From Flavobacteriales bacterium (lineage in GTDB: Bacteria; Bacteroidota; Bacteroidia; Flavobacteriales_D; Sanyastnellaceae): DNA of 41,616 nucleotides. Under the pieces are notes generated by a model. It saw only the letters and a list, made by a program, of their open reading frames with translations. It was not told the origin of the DNA and made no database searches. Shown in pieces: positions 17,187-25,696 of this stretch. The stretch covers positions 1-41,616 of the forward strand of contig JAIYCK010000328.1 in NCBI GenBank assembly GCA_027488055.1, written 5' to 3'. Position numbers and translations under genes: made by a program. Positions within the stretch are counted from its first letter, which is position 1, and the number at the start of each line of letters is the position of its first letter.

Positions 17187-17915
17187 TCAATCCAAATGAC
17201 TCAAATGCTGAAGGGCGGCGCGCTGCGCAATGGGAACGAGTGTTTCCTCCAGTGGTACCCCAATGCCACAGACACAATCAAAAGTAGCGGGTTGAGGCAA
17301 ACTGGGGTCTTGGCGAATCAAGTCCAATTTGATGTTTTCCAAGGTATTGGTAAAACTCAAAGTAGTATGCGTCACGTATTCCATCTGCAATTGTCGAAAG
17401 CGCTCGTTCTGCAGCACGAGATAGCTGTGATGATACTTGTAAACAAAAACATCTGCCGCTGTGGAGGTGTGGATTAAAAGATACCCTTCATTCTTATACA
17501 ATGGCATCAGCCCAATGGGTTCAATAGCAATGTGCTGCTCCACAAACTCATAAATGTCTTTTCCATCGGCAATGGCTTTTTTTACCAGTGGCAAAGCGAA
17601 CGCGATGATTTCTTGTATGGTTTCAATTTCTTGATTCTTGAGTGGGAACTCTTGATAGACCATTTCAATTTTTTGAGCATCCATTCCGGTAAGCGTTTTG
17701 GGAAAATGATGCTCCAATTGTTCAAGGCCATTTTGAAGGTCAATCATGTTTTTATAATGGAGACAGAGGTCGCCCAGCGGCGGGTATAGCTTGGTCGCAT
17801 GGAAGGCTGCTTGGCACTTTTGCATATAATCGAGTAGGATGTATTTTTTGAATTCGAAATCCAAAAGTCCTGAAGTGACCCAATTGGGATCGAGGCTTGC
17901 ATTGTGTGTTTGCAT
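17187..17915 (-). CDS. Conserved-looking protein of unknown function
   Basis: 242 residues, cytoplasmic by appearance (no signal peptide or membrane helix). I do not recognise a domain. Visible features are a helical first half (LLDYMQKCQAAFHATKLYPPLGDL, EIETIQEIIAFALPLVKKAI) and a beta-rich middle (EGYLLIHTSTAADVFVYKYHHSYLVL). Coding character is clear from length and a sensible start at the ATG at 17915. It is divergent from the DUF6913-like gene; a perfect 20-base palindrome lies 25 bases upstream of the start and may control it. Confidence 0.75.
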   Translation of the reverse strand: MQTHNASLDPNWVTSGLLDFEFKKYILLDYMQKCQAAFHATKLYPPLGDLCLHYKNMIDLQNGLEQLEHHFPKTLTGMDAQKIEMVYQEFPLKNQEIETIQEIIAFALPLVKKAIADGKDIYEFVEQHIAIEPIGLMPLYKNEGYLLIHTSTAADVFVYKYHHSYLVLQNERFRQLQMEYVTHTTLSFTNTLENIKLDLIRQDPSLPQPATFDCVCGIGVPLEETLVPIAQRAALQHLSHLD

Positions 17916-17940
17916 GGCTTACGTTTTTAGTGTGACCGGT

Positions 17941-17960
17941 TTGATTTTTATAAAAATCAA
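17941..17960. promoter_or_regulatory. Perfect 20-base palindrome in a divergent intergenic region
   Basis: TTGATTTTTA is followed directly by its exact reverse complement. It is located between the unknown gene (start 17915, minus) and the DUF6913-like gene (start 18140, plus), 25 bases upstream of the former. Position and symmetry suit a binding site for a dimeric regulator; a cruciform or mRNA hairpin is also possible. Confidence 0.45.
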
Positions 17961-18139
17961 TGGAGTCTACAATTTTGTACACCAAAACGATGCCACATGT
18001 TACATACTAGAAATCTTACAACGAGAGGGTCTTTTCAAACAATAGAAATGGGAATAAATGCTAAAAACGATGTGCATTGTGAATCAACCTGTGCTTAATT
18101 CGTAGTCAGGCCTTACTTTAGTCCTACATGTGAATACCT

Positions 18140-18694
18140 ATGAAGATAGCCAAACCCCTTAGAAATAGTTTTGGTCGAAAGATGTTGAGAAAGGAATTGG
18201 ATGCTGTGCGTTTGCGCAGAGGTTACAATTTTAATTCAGCTCATAGCATCGGCATCATTTACAAAGACATCGATGAATCATTTTACAAGGCCATTCGAGA
18301 ATATGCTCAATTTTTGAAAGTAAATTTTGAGGTGAAAACGGTCAAGGCGCTCGGGTTTGTGGATGAATTACCCAAAAAAATCCCAAACTATCAGCAACAT
18401 GCGCTGGATTTCGATTATTTTTCCAAAGAGGATGTAAATTGGTATGGCAAGCCCATCAAAGGCATCGAGTCGTTTATCAATGAAGACTTTCATATTTTAT
18501 TGGACTTCAGTGGGGGAGGTGTCTTGCCTTTGAATTATGTGCTCAAGGAGAGCCGCGCCTGCATGAAGGTGGGGGTGAAAGGCACGATGGGAGATCGCTA
18601 TTGCGATTTGATCATTGATATGGGCCAAGTCTCGGGGATCGATAAATTTGTAGAACATTTGAACCAATATTTGAGTAATAGCAAAATACGATGA
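18140..18694 (+). CDS. DUF6913-like Bacteroidota protein
   Basis: 184 residues, cytoplasmic. The basic start (KPLRNSFGRKMLRKELD) and the core (SIGIIYKDIDESFYKAIREY, then FHILLDFSGGGVLPLNYVLKESRACMKVG) match a small conserved family found in Bacteroidota, often directly before dapA; I know it as DUF6913. Function unknown. The stop overlaps the dapA start by 4 bases (ATGA), so coupled translation is expected and a link to lysine/peptidoglycan precursor supply is plausible but unproven. Confidence 0.7.
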   Translation: MKIAKPLRNSFGRKMLRKELDAVRLRRGYNFNSAHSIGIIYKDIDESFYKAIREYAQFLKVNFEVKTVKALGFVDELPKKIPNYQQHALDFDYFSKEDVNWYGKPIKGIESFINEDFHILLDFSGGGVLPLNYVLKESRACMKVGVKGTMGDRYCDLIIDMGQVSGIDKFVEHLNQYLSNSKIR

Positions 18695-19578
18695 ATCAAC
18701 TGAAAGGAACCGGTGTGGCCATGGTGACACCATTCAAAAAAGACGGAGCAGTAGATGTTCCAGCATTGAAGAAATTGACCGATCACCTGTTGGATGGCGG
18801 GGTAGATTACCTTGTGGTCATGGGTACCACGGGCGAAACCTCCGTGATGGACAAGGAAGATCGTAAGTTGGTTCTTGAAACCGTTATGGCCACCAATGGC
18901 GGTCGCAAACCTGTGGTTGTTGGAATAGGTGGAAACAATACGTTGGATCTGTGTGCTCAACTTGATCGCATGGACACTGCAGGTATTTCTGGAATTTTAT
19001 CGGTCACACCTTATTATTCGAAGCCAACGCAAAATGGAATGTTCGAGCACTACAGAGCATTGAGCGAGCATAGCAAATTGCCGATTATATTGTATAATGT
19101 CCCAGGGCGCACGGGTGTCAATTTATTGCCCGATACCGTCATGCGCATCGCATTTGATTGCCGCAACGTGGTTGGTATCAAAGAGGCCAGTGGCAACATG
19201 GAGCAGATCATGACGATCATCAAAGAACGCCCAAAGGATTTTTTGGTAATCAGTGGAGACGACGCGATTACCATGCCCCTCATTGCGGCGGGTGCGGATG
19301 GAGTAATATCGGTGGTGGGCAACGCGTTTCCGTCGGAATGGAGCAAGATGGTTCAACATGCCATGAAAGGTGAAATCACCGAGGCCCGTGCCATCCACTA
19401 TCGCCTGCTTGAATTGGTGCAGCTCTTGTTTGTCGAAGGCAATCCGGCAGGTATCAAAGAAGTACTTTCTCATTTGGATGTGTGCGAGAACTATTTGCGA
19501 TTGCCTTTGGTGCCAGTAAGTCAATTGATCAGTGAGCGTATGCGCCGCGTGATGATCGATGAGGAATTGCTGAACTGA
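18691..19578 (+). CDS. dapA: 4-hydroxy-tetrahydrodipicolinate synthase
   Basis: 295 residues, the usual DapA length. It condenses pyruvate with aspartate semialdehyde, the first committed step to diaminopimelate and lysine. Motifs: GTGVAMVTPF at the start, GTTGETSVM near residue 45 (pyruvate-site Thr pair), YNVPGRTG near 135 with the catalytic Tyr, and VVGIKEASGN near 160 with the Schiff-base Lys. The C-terminal PLVPVS is typical. A strong two-part hairpin terminator follows at 19608-19649. Confidence 0.97.
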   Translation: MNQLKGTGVAMVTPFKKDGAVDVPALKKLTDHLLDGGVDYLVVMGTTGETSVMDKEDRKLVLETVMATNGGRKPVVVGIGGNNTLDLCAQLDRMDTAGISGILSVTPYYSKPTQNGMFEHYRALSEHSKLPIILYNVPGRTGVNLLPDTVMRIAFDCRNVVGIKEASGNMEQIMTIIKERPKDFLVISGDDAITMPLIAAGADGVISVVGNAFPSEWSKMVQHAMKGEITEARAIHYRLLELVQLLFVEGNPAGIKEVLSHLDVCENYLRLPLVPVSQLISERMRRVMIDEELLN

Positions 19579-19607
19579 GTATTTCCAATTCATACGAACA
19601 ATTTATG

Positions 19608-19649
19608 AAGGAATCCAACGTTGCATATACATGCAAGGATTCCTTTTTT
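19608..19649 (+). terminator. Terminator after dapA
   Basis: AAGGAATCC (19608) pairs with GGATTCCTT (19637-19645); between them TTGCAT and ATGCAA form a second inner stem, giving a long interrupted hairpin followed by TTTT. It starts 30 bases after the dapA stop. Confidence 0.8.
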
Positions 19650-19976
19650 CATGTTTGACCATGACGATAGCGTCATGTATCATCATGCCTTGCGTGGTGC
19701 ACAACAAACCGTCGAGCGATGTGCAAAGGACTGAAGCAATCGTTTTCAATACTGCGCAAATTTCCAGCCCTTTTCATTGTGCGCACGATCTGCATTTTGT
19801 CCCTCCCAAGGAAGGTTCTGATAGTGCAGGAAAGCATCTTCAATCTTTGGTTCCAGAATCCCATTGATGTGTATTTCTCTACAGCACTGTTGGCGCTGCA
19901 ATGTGTGAAACCAATGTCCCTGGTGTATTGCAATTTTTCTTCACTGAAAGACCATCCCTTTAATTAAATTTAGGGC
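19650..19976. other. Intergenic stretch without a convincing gene
   Basis: 327 bases between the dapA terminator and the DNA glycosylase gene. Three overlapping frames of 78-86 codons exist on both strands, as well as a 51-codon minus-strand frame from TTG at 19901 to 19746 ending in an NEKGWKFAQY-like peptide. None has a recognisable domain, a good start context or clear coding bias. Base composition is like coding DNA, so a decayed gene is possible. No promoter or RNA fold is recognised. Confidence 0.4.
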
Positions 19977-21089
19977 ATGAATGTCACCAATCCGTCGGGC
20001 TATGTCCCATTGAAGTACATCTACAGCGCAGAGCGCTTGGATGAATTGGGTCAATTGCTTCGCATACAGTATCCCTCTTTTGCACGTACCAAATGGATGT
20101 CACATTTTCAAACAGCGGAGTGGCACCAAGCCGAACTTAAACAACGTGTCAGCCTGGTTGCACACGCTTTCTCTGCTCAGTTGCCAAAGGATTACAATAC
20201 AGCGATTGATATTTTGATTCCAGTGAGTCAGCAAATGACTTATGGATATTTTGGGGTAATTTTTTCTGAATTTGTGGCTTTGTATGGACGCAAGCATTGG
20301 GATAAGAGCATGGAAGCCATGGCGATATTTACGCAAACCAGCTCGGCTGAATTCGCTATTCGATATTTTATTCAGGACGATCCGAAGCGGGCGATGCAAC
20401 AGATGGCGCAATGGAGTAAAGACCGCAATCACCACATTCGACGATTGAGTTCAGAGGGTTGTCGGCCGCGATTGCCATGGGGAATGAAATTGCAATTATT
20501 CATCGATGATCCGAAGCCCACATTGTCCATATTGGAGCGATTAAAAGCCGATCCTGAATTGTATGTGCGCAAGAGTGTGGCCAACCATTTGAATGATATC
20601 TCCAAGGACAATCCGGAAGTGGCCATTGACACGGCCAAAAAATGGATCGGCACCCACCGCGATACAGATTGGATTGTGAAACACGGCTTGCGAGGCTTAC
20701 TGAAAGCGGGTCATCCAGAGGCCCTCGCTTTGTTTGGTCAAGAGGCCAGCGCCCACCTCACGGTGGAGCATTGTCGCTTGCATCAATCGGAATTGACATT
20801 GGGAGATGTTTTGCAATTTGAAGTGCGGGTACAAAATCAATCCGACGATACAGTGAAGTTGCGATTGGAGTACGCCATTGATTATGTCAAAGCAAATGGC
20901 AAAACCTCACGCAAGGTGTTTCAATGGACAGCCAAAGAAGTAGATCCCGGCATTCATACATTCAAGAAAAGGCAGGTATTGAAAGATTTCACCACACGGA
21001 AGCATTACGCCGGGGTACATGGATGGGCATGCTTGATCAATGGGGAACAAAAGGCATCTCTTTCATTTACATTGATGACAGGTGCATAG
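19977..21089 (+). CDS. AlkC/AlkD-like DNA alkylation repair protein with C-terminal Ig-like domain
   Basis: 370 residues. Residues ~1-255 are a series of short helix pairs (HEAT-like repeats) as in the AlkC/AlkD superfamily, which excises positively charged alkylated purines such as 3-methyladenine without flipping the base. Recognisable parts are QMTYGYFGVIFSEFVALYG, SSAEFAIRYFI, HHIRRLSSEGCRPRLPWG and DPELYVRKSVANHLNDISKDNP. Residues ~265-370 form a beta-sandwich-like tail (LGDVLQFEVRVQNQSDDTVKLRLEYAIDYVK), which resembles the Ig-like domain of some AlkC proteins and favours AlkC over AlkD. Monocistronic as far as can be seen, converging on the aminotransferase gene with 38 bases between. 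Confidence 0.82.
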   Translation: MNVTNPSGYVPLKYIYSAERLDELGQLLRIQYPSFARTKWMSHFQTAEWHQAELKQRVSLVAHAFSAQLPKDYNTAIDILIPVSQQMTYGYFGVIFSEFVALYGRKHWDKSMEAMAIFTQTSSAEFAIRYFIQDDPKRAMQQMAQWSKDRNHHIRRLSSEGCRPRLPWGMKLQLFIDDPKPTLSILERLKADPELYVRKSVANHLNDISKDNPEVAIDTAKKWIGTHRDTDWIVKHGLRGLLKAGHPEALALFGQEASAHLTVEHCRLHQSELTLGDVLQFEVRVQNQSDDTVKLRLEYAIDYVKANGKTSRKVFQWTAKEVDPGIHTFKKRQVLKDFTTRKHYAGVHGWACLINGEQKASLSFTLMTGA

Positions 21090-21127
21090 GAGCGCCAAAG
21101 CTTCACCACTCAACCAGGCCATTGGTT

Positions 21128-22312
21128 TCAATAGCGGCATGCTTCATCAAACAGCTGACAAGCCTTGTTCAATTCTTCGAAGGTGATGTTCAAAGGCGGG
21201 GCCCAGCGAATGCTCATGGGACGTGATAGGAAACGAAATGCGATGAATCCGCGATCCATGCATCGATCCAAAATGGTATTGACGTGATCGATACTTGGAA
21301 AATCAAAAGCCAACATCAGTCCTTCGCGTCGCATTCCTTGAATGACTGAATGTGAAGCAAAATAATCCGTGATGAATTTTCCTTTGCTTTCAACTTGAGC
21401 CTCGGCGAGTCGTTCACGGTAGCGGTCCAGGTTGGCAGCTACTGCCGCGCACACCACTGGATGGCCCGCGAAAGTGGATATGTGGCCGAGCATGGGGTTG
21501 TGCGTAAATAGCTGCATGTGTTCTTTGGCCGCCACGACGCATCCTACGGGTAAACCACCAGCGAGCGACTTGCCCAATACCAAAATATCGGGGATGATTC
21601 CTTTGGCTTCAAAAGCATGCAACGATCCAGTGCGTCCGAGTCCACATTGTATTTCGTCGAGAATGAGCATTGCTCCCATTTCCGTGCAGCGTGCGCGCAA
21701 CTTTTGCATGTAAGCAGGACTGTGCAACCGCACTCCAGCATCGCCTTGAACGGTTTCGATCAATACACAGGCAGTGCGATGAGTGATGCGCTCGAGTGCT
21801 TGTTCATCATGGTAAGGCAGAAACGAAACATCAGGAAGCAATGGGCGGAATGCCGCTTTTTTGTGCTCGTTATGACTTACACTCATTGAACCATGTGTGT
21901 TGCCATGATAGCTGCCTTCGATGGCCATGAGTTGCGTGCGTCCAGTAATGCGCTTGGCGAGTTTCAAGGCTGCTTCGATCGCTTCGGTACCGCTATTTAC
22001 AAAGTAGCACGTGTCGAGAGGATCCGGCATCAATGCGATGAGGTTGCGAGCGGCATTCACTTGCGCTTCCTGCAGAAATTCACCATACACCATGACGTGC
22101 AAATGCTTATCGACCTGGTCTTTGATGGCTTGATTAACGGCTTCATTTCCGTGTCCCCAATTGCTCACACCAATCCCACATACCATATCCATGAAGGCAT
22201 TTCCTTGCTTGTCGTAGATGTAAATTCCTTTGGCATGACTTATTTCAGTGCCAATGGGATACATGGTCGTTTGAGCAAGATGATGATCTAAAAGGAGACT
22301 GTGTTCGGCCAT
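21128..22312 (-). CDS. Class III PLP-dependent aminotransferase
   Basis: About 394 residues, fold-type I. Visible: phosphate-binding NSGTEAIEAALKLAKR near 100, SYHGNTHG near 130, PLP-ring aspartate in LILDEIQCGLGRTG near 220, and the Schiff-base Lys in LVLGKSLAGGLPVG near 247. The group covers acetylornithine, ornithine and 4-aminobutyrate transaminases; no urea or arginine genes are near, so the substrate stays open. The open frame reaches a TTG at 22330 but the ATG at 22312 (MAEHSLLLDHH) is the better start, 14 bases after the GH92 stop. It ends the leftward helicase-DinB-GH92 unit. Confidence 0.88.
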   Translation of the reverse strand: MAEHSLLLDHHLAQTTMYPIGTEISHAKGIYIYDKQGNAFMDMVCGIGVSNWGHGNEAVNQAIKDQVDKHLHVMVYGEFLQEAQVNAARNLIALMPDPLDTCYFVNSGTEAIEAALKLAKRITGRTQLMAIEGSYHGNTHGSMSVSHNEHKKAAFRPLLPDVSFLPYHDEQALERITHRTACVLIETVQGDAGVRLHSPAYMQKLRARCTEMGAMLILDEIQCGLGRTGSLHAFEAKGIIPDILVLGKSLAGGLPVGCVVAAKEHMQLFTHNPMLGHISTFAGHPVVCAAVAANLDRYRERLAEAQVESKGKFITDYFASHSVIQGMRREGLMLAFDFPSIDHVNTILDRCMDRGFIAFRFLSRPMSIRWAPPLNITFEELNKACQLFDEACRY

Positions 22313-22326
22313 AATCAGTGCGATTT

Positions 22327-25176
22327 TCAATGTGCGATATCGATCAGGATTTCATCCAAAAAGATCCAAGATGAGCCACCTGCGCCCAAATGCCAATCGG
22401 GTATGCGATTGAATTGTTGGTCTGCACCGACACGAATGTATCTGTACTTTTTCTTGACAGGCACAGCGAATACATCATGTTTGGGTGTGTAGTCGTCGGT
22501 GGGCGTGGCTAGTTTTTTATTGGACACTAGTTCATAGTGAATGCCGTCCACCGAACCATACACCTCAATGGCCTGTGGATACCAAATCCACGACTTGATG
22601 TCCTCCAAACAAGAGAATTGAATCTGCTCAATATTCATCTCACTTCCCAGGTCGAGGCTCAAGCTGAATCGATCGCGGTAGCCTTGCCATGCGCCGATCC
22701 TGAAGTCGTTGCTTCCTCGCAATCCATCTATCAAAGCCAAATCTCCACCCGCATGGTATTGATGGTCGTATGGGGCTATTTCAAGCACTTTGTATGCATT
22801 GTTTTTTTTGTAAAAAACAGCATATGAAGTATCTGATGGCGTCTGCCCCTCTGCAAATGAAGTGGCTTTGAATAGGGTACTTCCAAACACAGAAAAGGAG
22901 GAAGTGATGCTCGCGCCATTTTCCGTCGCACGCATATATTCTTGGCCTTGTTCATTGAGCGAATTGACCACGCTGTAGTTTTGCGCTTTGCGATCGGAGT
23001 TGTAAATATATACTTCTACTCTGTCCTCAAAGGCCGCATTGGGTCCAGTGATCACTGGCAGCGGAGTGATGAGTTGATCGCGAATGGCAGGCAGTTCATT
23101 CATGATCGCGACCTTTTTTAGACCAATGTGCGGGGCCGTTTTGATCCGCTGGTCAATGACTTGGAAACCGCCGATGCCAGGCACAGTGGAGTAAATGTTG
23201 TTTTTGGCCAATACATACCACGCCGACATTTGGCCGCAGTCTTCATTGCCACACAATCCATCGGGCTCGGTCGTGTATAGTTCGGACATGATTTTTTGCA
23301 CATGTGTCCGCATTTTTTCATGATCTTCCTTCAAACCTGTATGTGCATATAAAAATACCGAATGATGACTCGGTTCGTTGCCATGTGCATATTGGCCGAT
23401 CAATCCCGTGATGTCGGCTTGCTCTCGGCCAGTGGTTTTGGCTTCCGCGCTGAACATTTGATCCAAGTGCTGTGAAAATGCTTTAGGGCCGCCGTGGTAT
23501 TGTATCAAGGTAGGGATGTCTTGTGGTACATACAAGGCATATTGCCATGCATTGGCTTCCGTAAAATTGAAGTCCACTTGGAATGGATCAAAGGGTTCTG
23601 GGAATCCACCATTTCGGCGTGGACGCATGAATCCCGTTTTGGAGTCAAACACGTTTTTCCAGTTTTGTGCGCGCTGGATGTAGATGTCATAAATGTCTTT
23701 ACGGCTGGTGGCTAATGCAAATTGAGCAATGCACCAATCGTCGTATGCGAATTCCAACGTTTTTGACACACTTTCACTGAATTGGTCTGCTGGAACATAA
23801 CCCAGTTTGGAGTATGCAATTTTTTCTTCTTGCGGTCCATTGCTGGTGGCGATCATTGCTTCGAGGGCCAAGCGGTGATCGAAGTCGGATATTCCTTTGA
23901 AATAGGCATCCACTATGACAGGCACACTATGGTAGCCAATCATACAATACGTCTCGTTGGCAGCCAATTCCCATACCGGCAACTCACCACGCTCCTTATA
24001 CATCTCAAGGAAGGTATGAATCCAATCACGTGTGCGTTCTGGTTCGATCGTGGTCATGAGCGGATGGTAAGCGCGAAAGGTGTCCCAAAGTGAAAACACC
24101 GTGTATCGTTTGTATCCTTCGGCAGTGTGAATTTTGTTATCCATGCCTCTGTATCGGCCGTCCACATCGCTCCAAATGTTGGGTACAGTATAGCAATGGT
24201 AAAGAGCGGTATAGTACTTTTCACATTCCACCGCATCCGTATCGGCGATGCGTGCTTTGGTCAGGGTAGATTCCCAAATCGAGTTCGCAGAGCGCACATA
24301 CTCATCAAAATTCCAATGGGGTGCTTCTTGGTGAACATTTTTTTTGGCTCCTTCCAAGTCAGTGCCACTGATCCCCACTTTCACCATGATCTTGTCTGTG
24401 GGATCAAACTGCAAAGAGAATACTTGCACTTGCTCATATACTTGACTCATTTGACCTTCCGAATTGGGCTCTCTGTAGGTCACTTCGAGTTGTGTGAAGT
24501 TCTTGAAAGGCTTACTGAATACAGCATAGAAATAACAATGTTGTTCGGTGGCCCAAGCCTGTGATACACGGTAACCATGGATGACGGTATCTCCGATTGT
24601 CTGAATGTCGTAATAATAAATCTTGTCGCGGTGCATCATATCGATGAACAAGCGGCAAGAGTCTCCAGGGCTCATGGTGTATTGGTGAATACCTGCATGG
24701 GGCGTGGTGGTCATTTCCGCCGTGATCCCATAGTCTTGTAGTTTGACTTGATAGTAGCCCGGTCTAGCGGATTCATCTTGATGATTGAATCTCGATTTAT
24801 AGGCATCCTTCCACGTATCGGCCTTTTTTATGCGGTGATTGGTGGGCATAAAGAGGATATCGCCATAGTCAGCAACTCCCGTACCTTGCAAATGGGTATG
24901 CGAGAAACCATAAATCATGGAGTCGCTGTAATGGTATCCTCCGCAGCCATCCCACCCATCGAGGCGGGTATCAGGGGAGAGTTGCACCAGTCCAAAGGGA
25001 GAGGTTGCGCCAGGATAAGTATGTCCATGACCTCCTGTTCCAATGAATGGATCAACAAATCCAGTCAGTTGTGTAGGGTAGCTTTGTTTTTTTTGCGGCG
25101 TATTTACCTTGAGGCTCAGACAGCTCGTGACGCCCACAATCAGGGCTATGAGCACGATGCCAGATAGTCGTTTCAT
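22327..25176 (-). CDS. GH92 family alpha-1,2-mannosidase, lipoprotein, with discoidin-like C-terminus
   Basis: About 949 residues from the ATG at 25176, chosen because a lipoprotein signal follows (MKRLSGIVLIALIVGVTSC). GH92 hallmarks: VDPFIGTGGHGHTYPGATSPFGLVQLSPD after residue 40, GFSHTHLQGTGVADYGD, and GNEDCGQMSAWY near residue 640, which carries catalytic acid residues; the family is calcium-dependent and trims mannose from glycans. The last ~150 residues (LDLGSEMNIEQIQFS, PQAIEVYGSVDGIHYEL, YRYIRVG) look like an F5/8 discoidin-type carbohydrate-binding domain. No SusC/SusD pair lies nearby, so this is not a classical glycan locus. It starts 10 bases after the DinB stop. Confidence 0.92.
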   Translation of the reverse strand: MKRLSGIVLIALIVGVTSCLSLKVNTPQKKQSYPTQLTGFVDPFIGTGGHGHTYPGATSPFGLVQLSPDTRLDGWDGCGGYHYSDSMIYGFSHTHLQGTGVADYGDILFMPTNHRIKKADTWKDAYKSRFNHQDESARPGYYQVKLQDYGITAEMTTTPHAGIHQYTMSPGDSCRLFIDMMHRDKIYYYDIQTIGDTVIHGYRVSQAWATEQHCYFYAVFSKPFKNFTQLEVTYREPNSEGQMSQVYEQVQVFSLQFDPTDKIMVKVGISGTDLEGAKKNVHQEAPHWNFDEYVRSANSIWESTLTKARIADTDAVECEKYYTALYHCYTVPNIWSDVDGRYRGMDNKIHTAEGYKRYTVFSLWDTFRAYHPLMTTIEPERTRDWIHTFLEMYKERGELPVWELAANETYCMIGYHSVPVIVDAYFKGISDFDHRLALEAMIATSNGPQEEKIAYSKLGYVPADQFSESVSKTLEFAYDDWCIAQFALATSRKDIYDIYIQRAQNWKNVFDSKTGFMRPRRNGGFPEPFDPFQVDFNFTEANAWQYALYVPQDIPTLIQYHGGPKAFSQHLDQMFSAEAKTTGREQADITGLIGQYAHGNEPSHHSVFLYAHTGLKEDHEKMRTHVQKIMSELYTTEPDGLCGNEDCGQMSAWYVLAKNNIYSTVPGIGGFQVIDQRIKTAPHIGLKKVAIMNELPAIRDQLITPLPVITGPNAAFEDRVEVYIYNSDRKAQNYSVVNSLNEQGQEYMRATENGASITSSFSVFGSTLFKATSFAEGQTPSDTSYAVFYKKNNAYKVLEIAPYDHQYHAGGDLALIDGLRGSNDFRIGAWQGYRDRFSLSLDLGSEMNIEQIQFSCLEDIKSWIWYPQAIEVYGSVDGIHYELVSNKKLATPTDDYTPKHDVFAVPVKKKYRYIRVGADQQFNRIPDWHLGAGGSSWIFLDEILIDIAH

Positions 25177-25186
25177 TCGGATGCGC

Positions 25187-25696
25187 TTATGGATGAAGGT
25201 ATCGTTGTGTGAGGATATTGATGTGATGTTGAGCATGCCCTACAATGGCGAATGCAATTTCCCGTGCGGTAACATTTTTGCCATTTGCATGGCCGACAAA
25301 ATCGAGGTCTCCAGGATGTGCCTGCGAGAGAGTCAACTGGGTCAATGCCCTCACATGCTTCCATTCGCTGAGGATATCGCTCGGCGTGCGTTCATCTGCT
25401 CTGCTATGGGAGGCATACCGATTTTCTTCGTATCCAGGCAGTGGAGTGGCATCTTGACGAAGCAGCCGCACTATTCTGTAACCGAATATTCGTTCGGCAT
25501 CAGAGATATGCACCACGAGTTCTTTGATGCTCCATTTGGAAGGCTCGTATCGCATCATCCATTGATCCTCCGTCAAGGTGGATAGTACATTCTCCATTGC
25601 CGCGGTATTGGCCTCCAATGCGATCAATGCATCATCAGCGGAAACGAGATCAATGTAGCCTTGCATGACGGAGGCAGCAGATGGTTTGGAAATCAT
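25187..25696 (-). CDS. DinB/YfiT-like family protein
   Basis: 169 residues, four-helix-bundle DinB superfamily. The metal-binding pattern is seen: WSIKELVVHISDAERIFGYR near residue 55 with the first His, and VGHAQHHINILTQRY near the end with the HxxHH pair. Members bind Ni or Zn, and some are thiol S-transferases (bacillithiol or mycothiol), but most are uncharacterised. ATG at 25696 overlaps the helicase stop by 4 bases. Co-transcription with the helicase is likely; a functional link to it is not evident. Confidence 0.82.
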   Translation of the reverse strand: MISKPSAASVMQGYIDLVSADDALIALEANTAAMENVLSTLTEDQWMMRYEPSKWSIKELVVHISDAERIFGYRIVRLLRQDATPLPGYEENRYASHSRADERTPSDILSEWKHVRALTQLTLSQAHPGDLDFVGHANGKNVTAREIAFAIVGHAQHHINILTQRYLHP

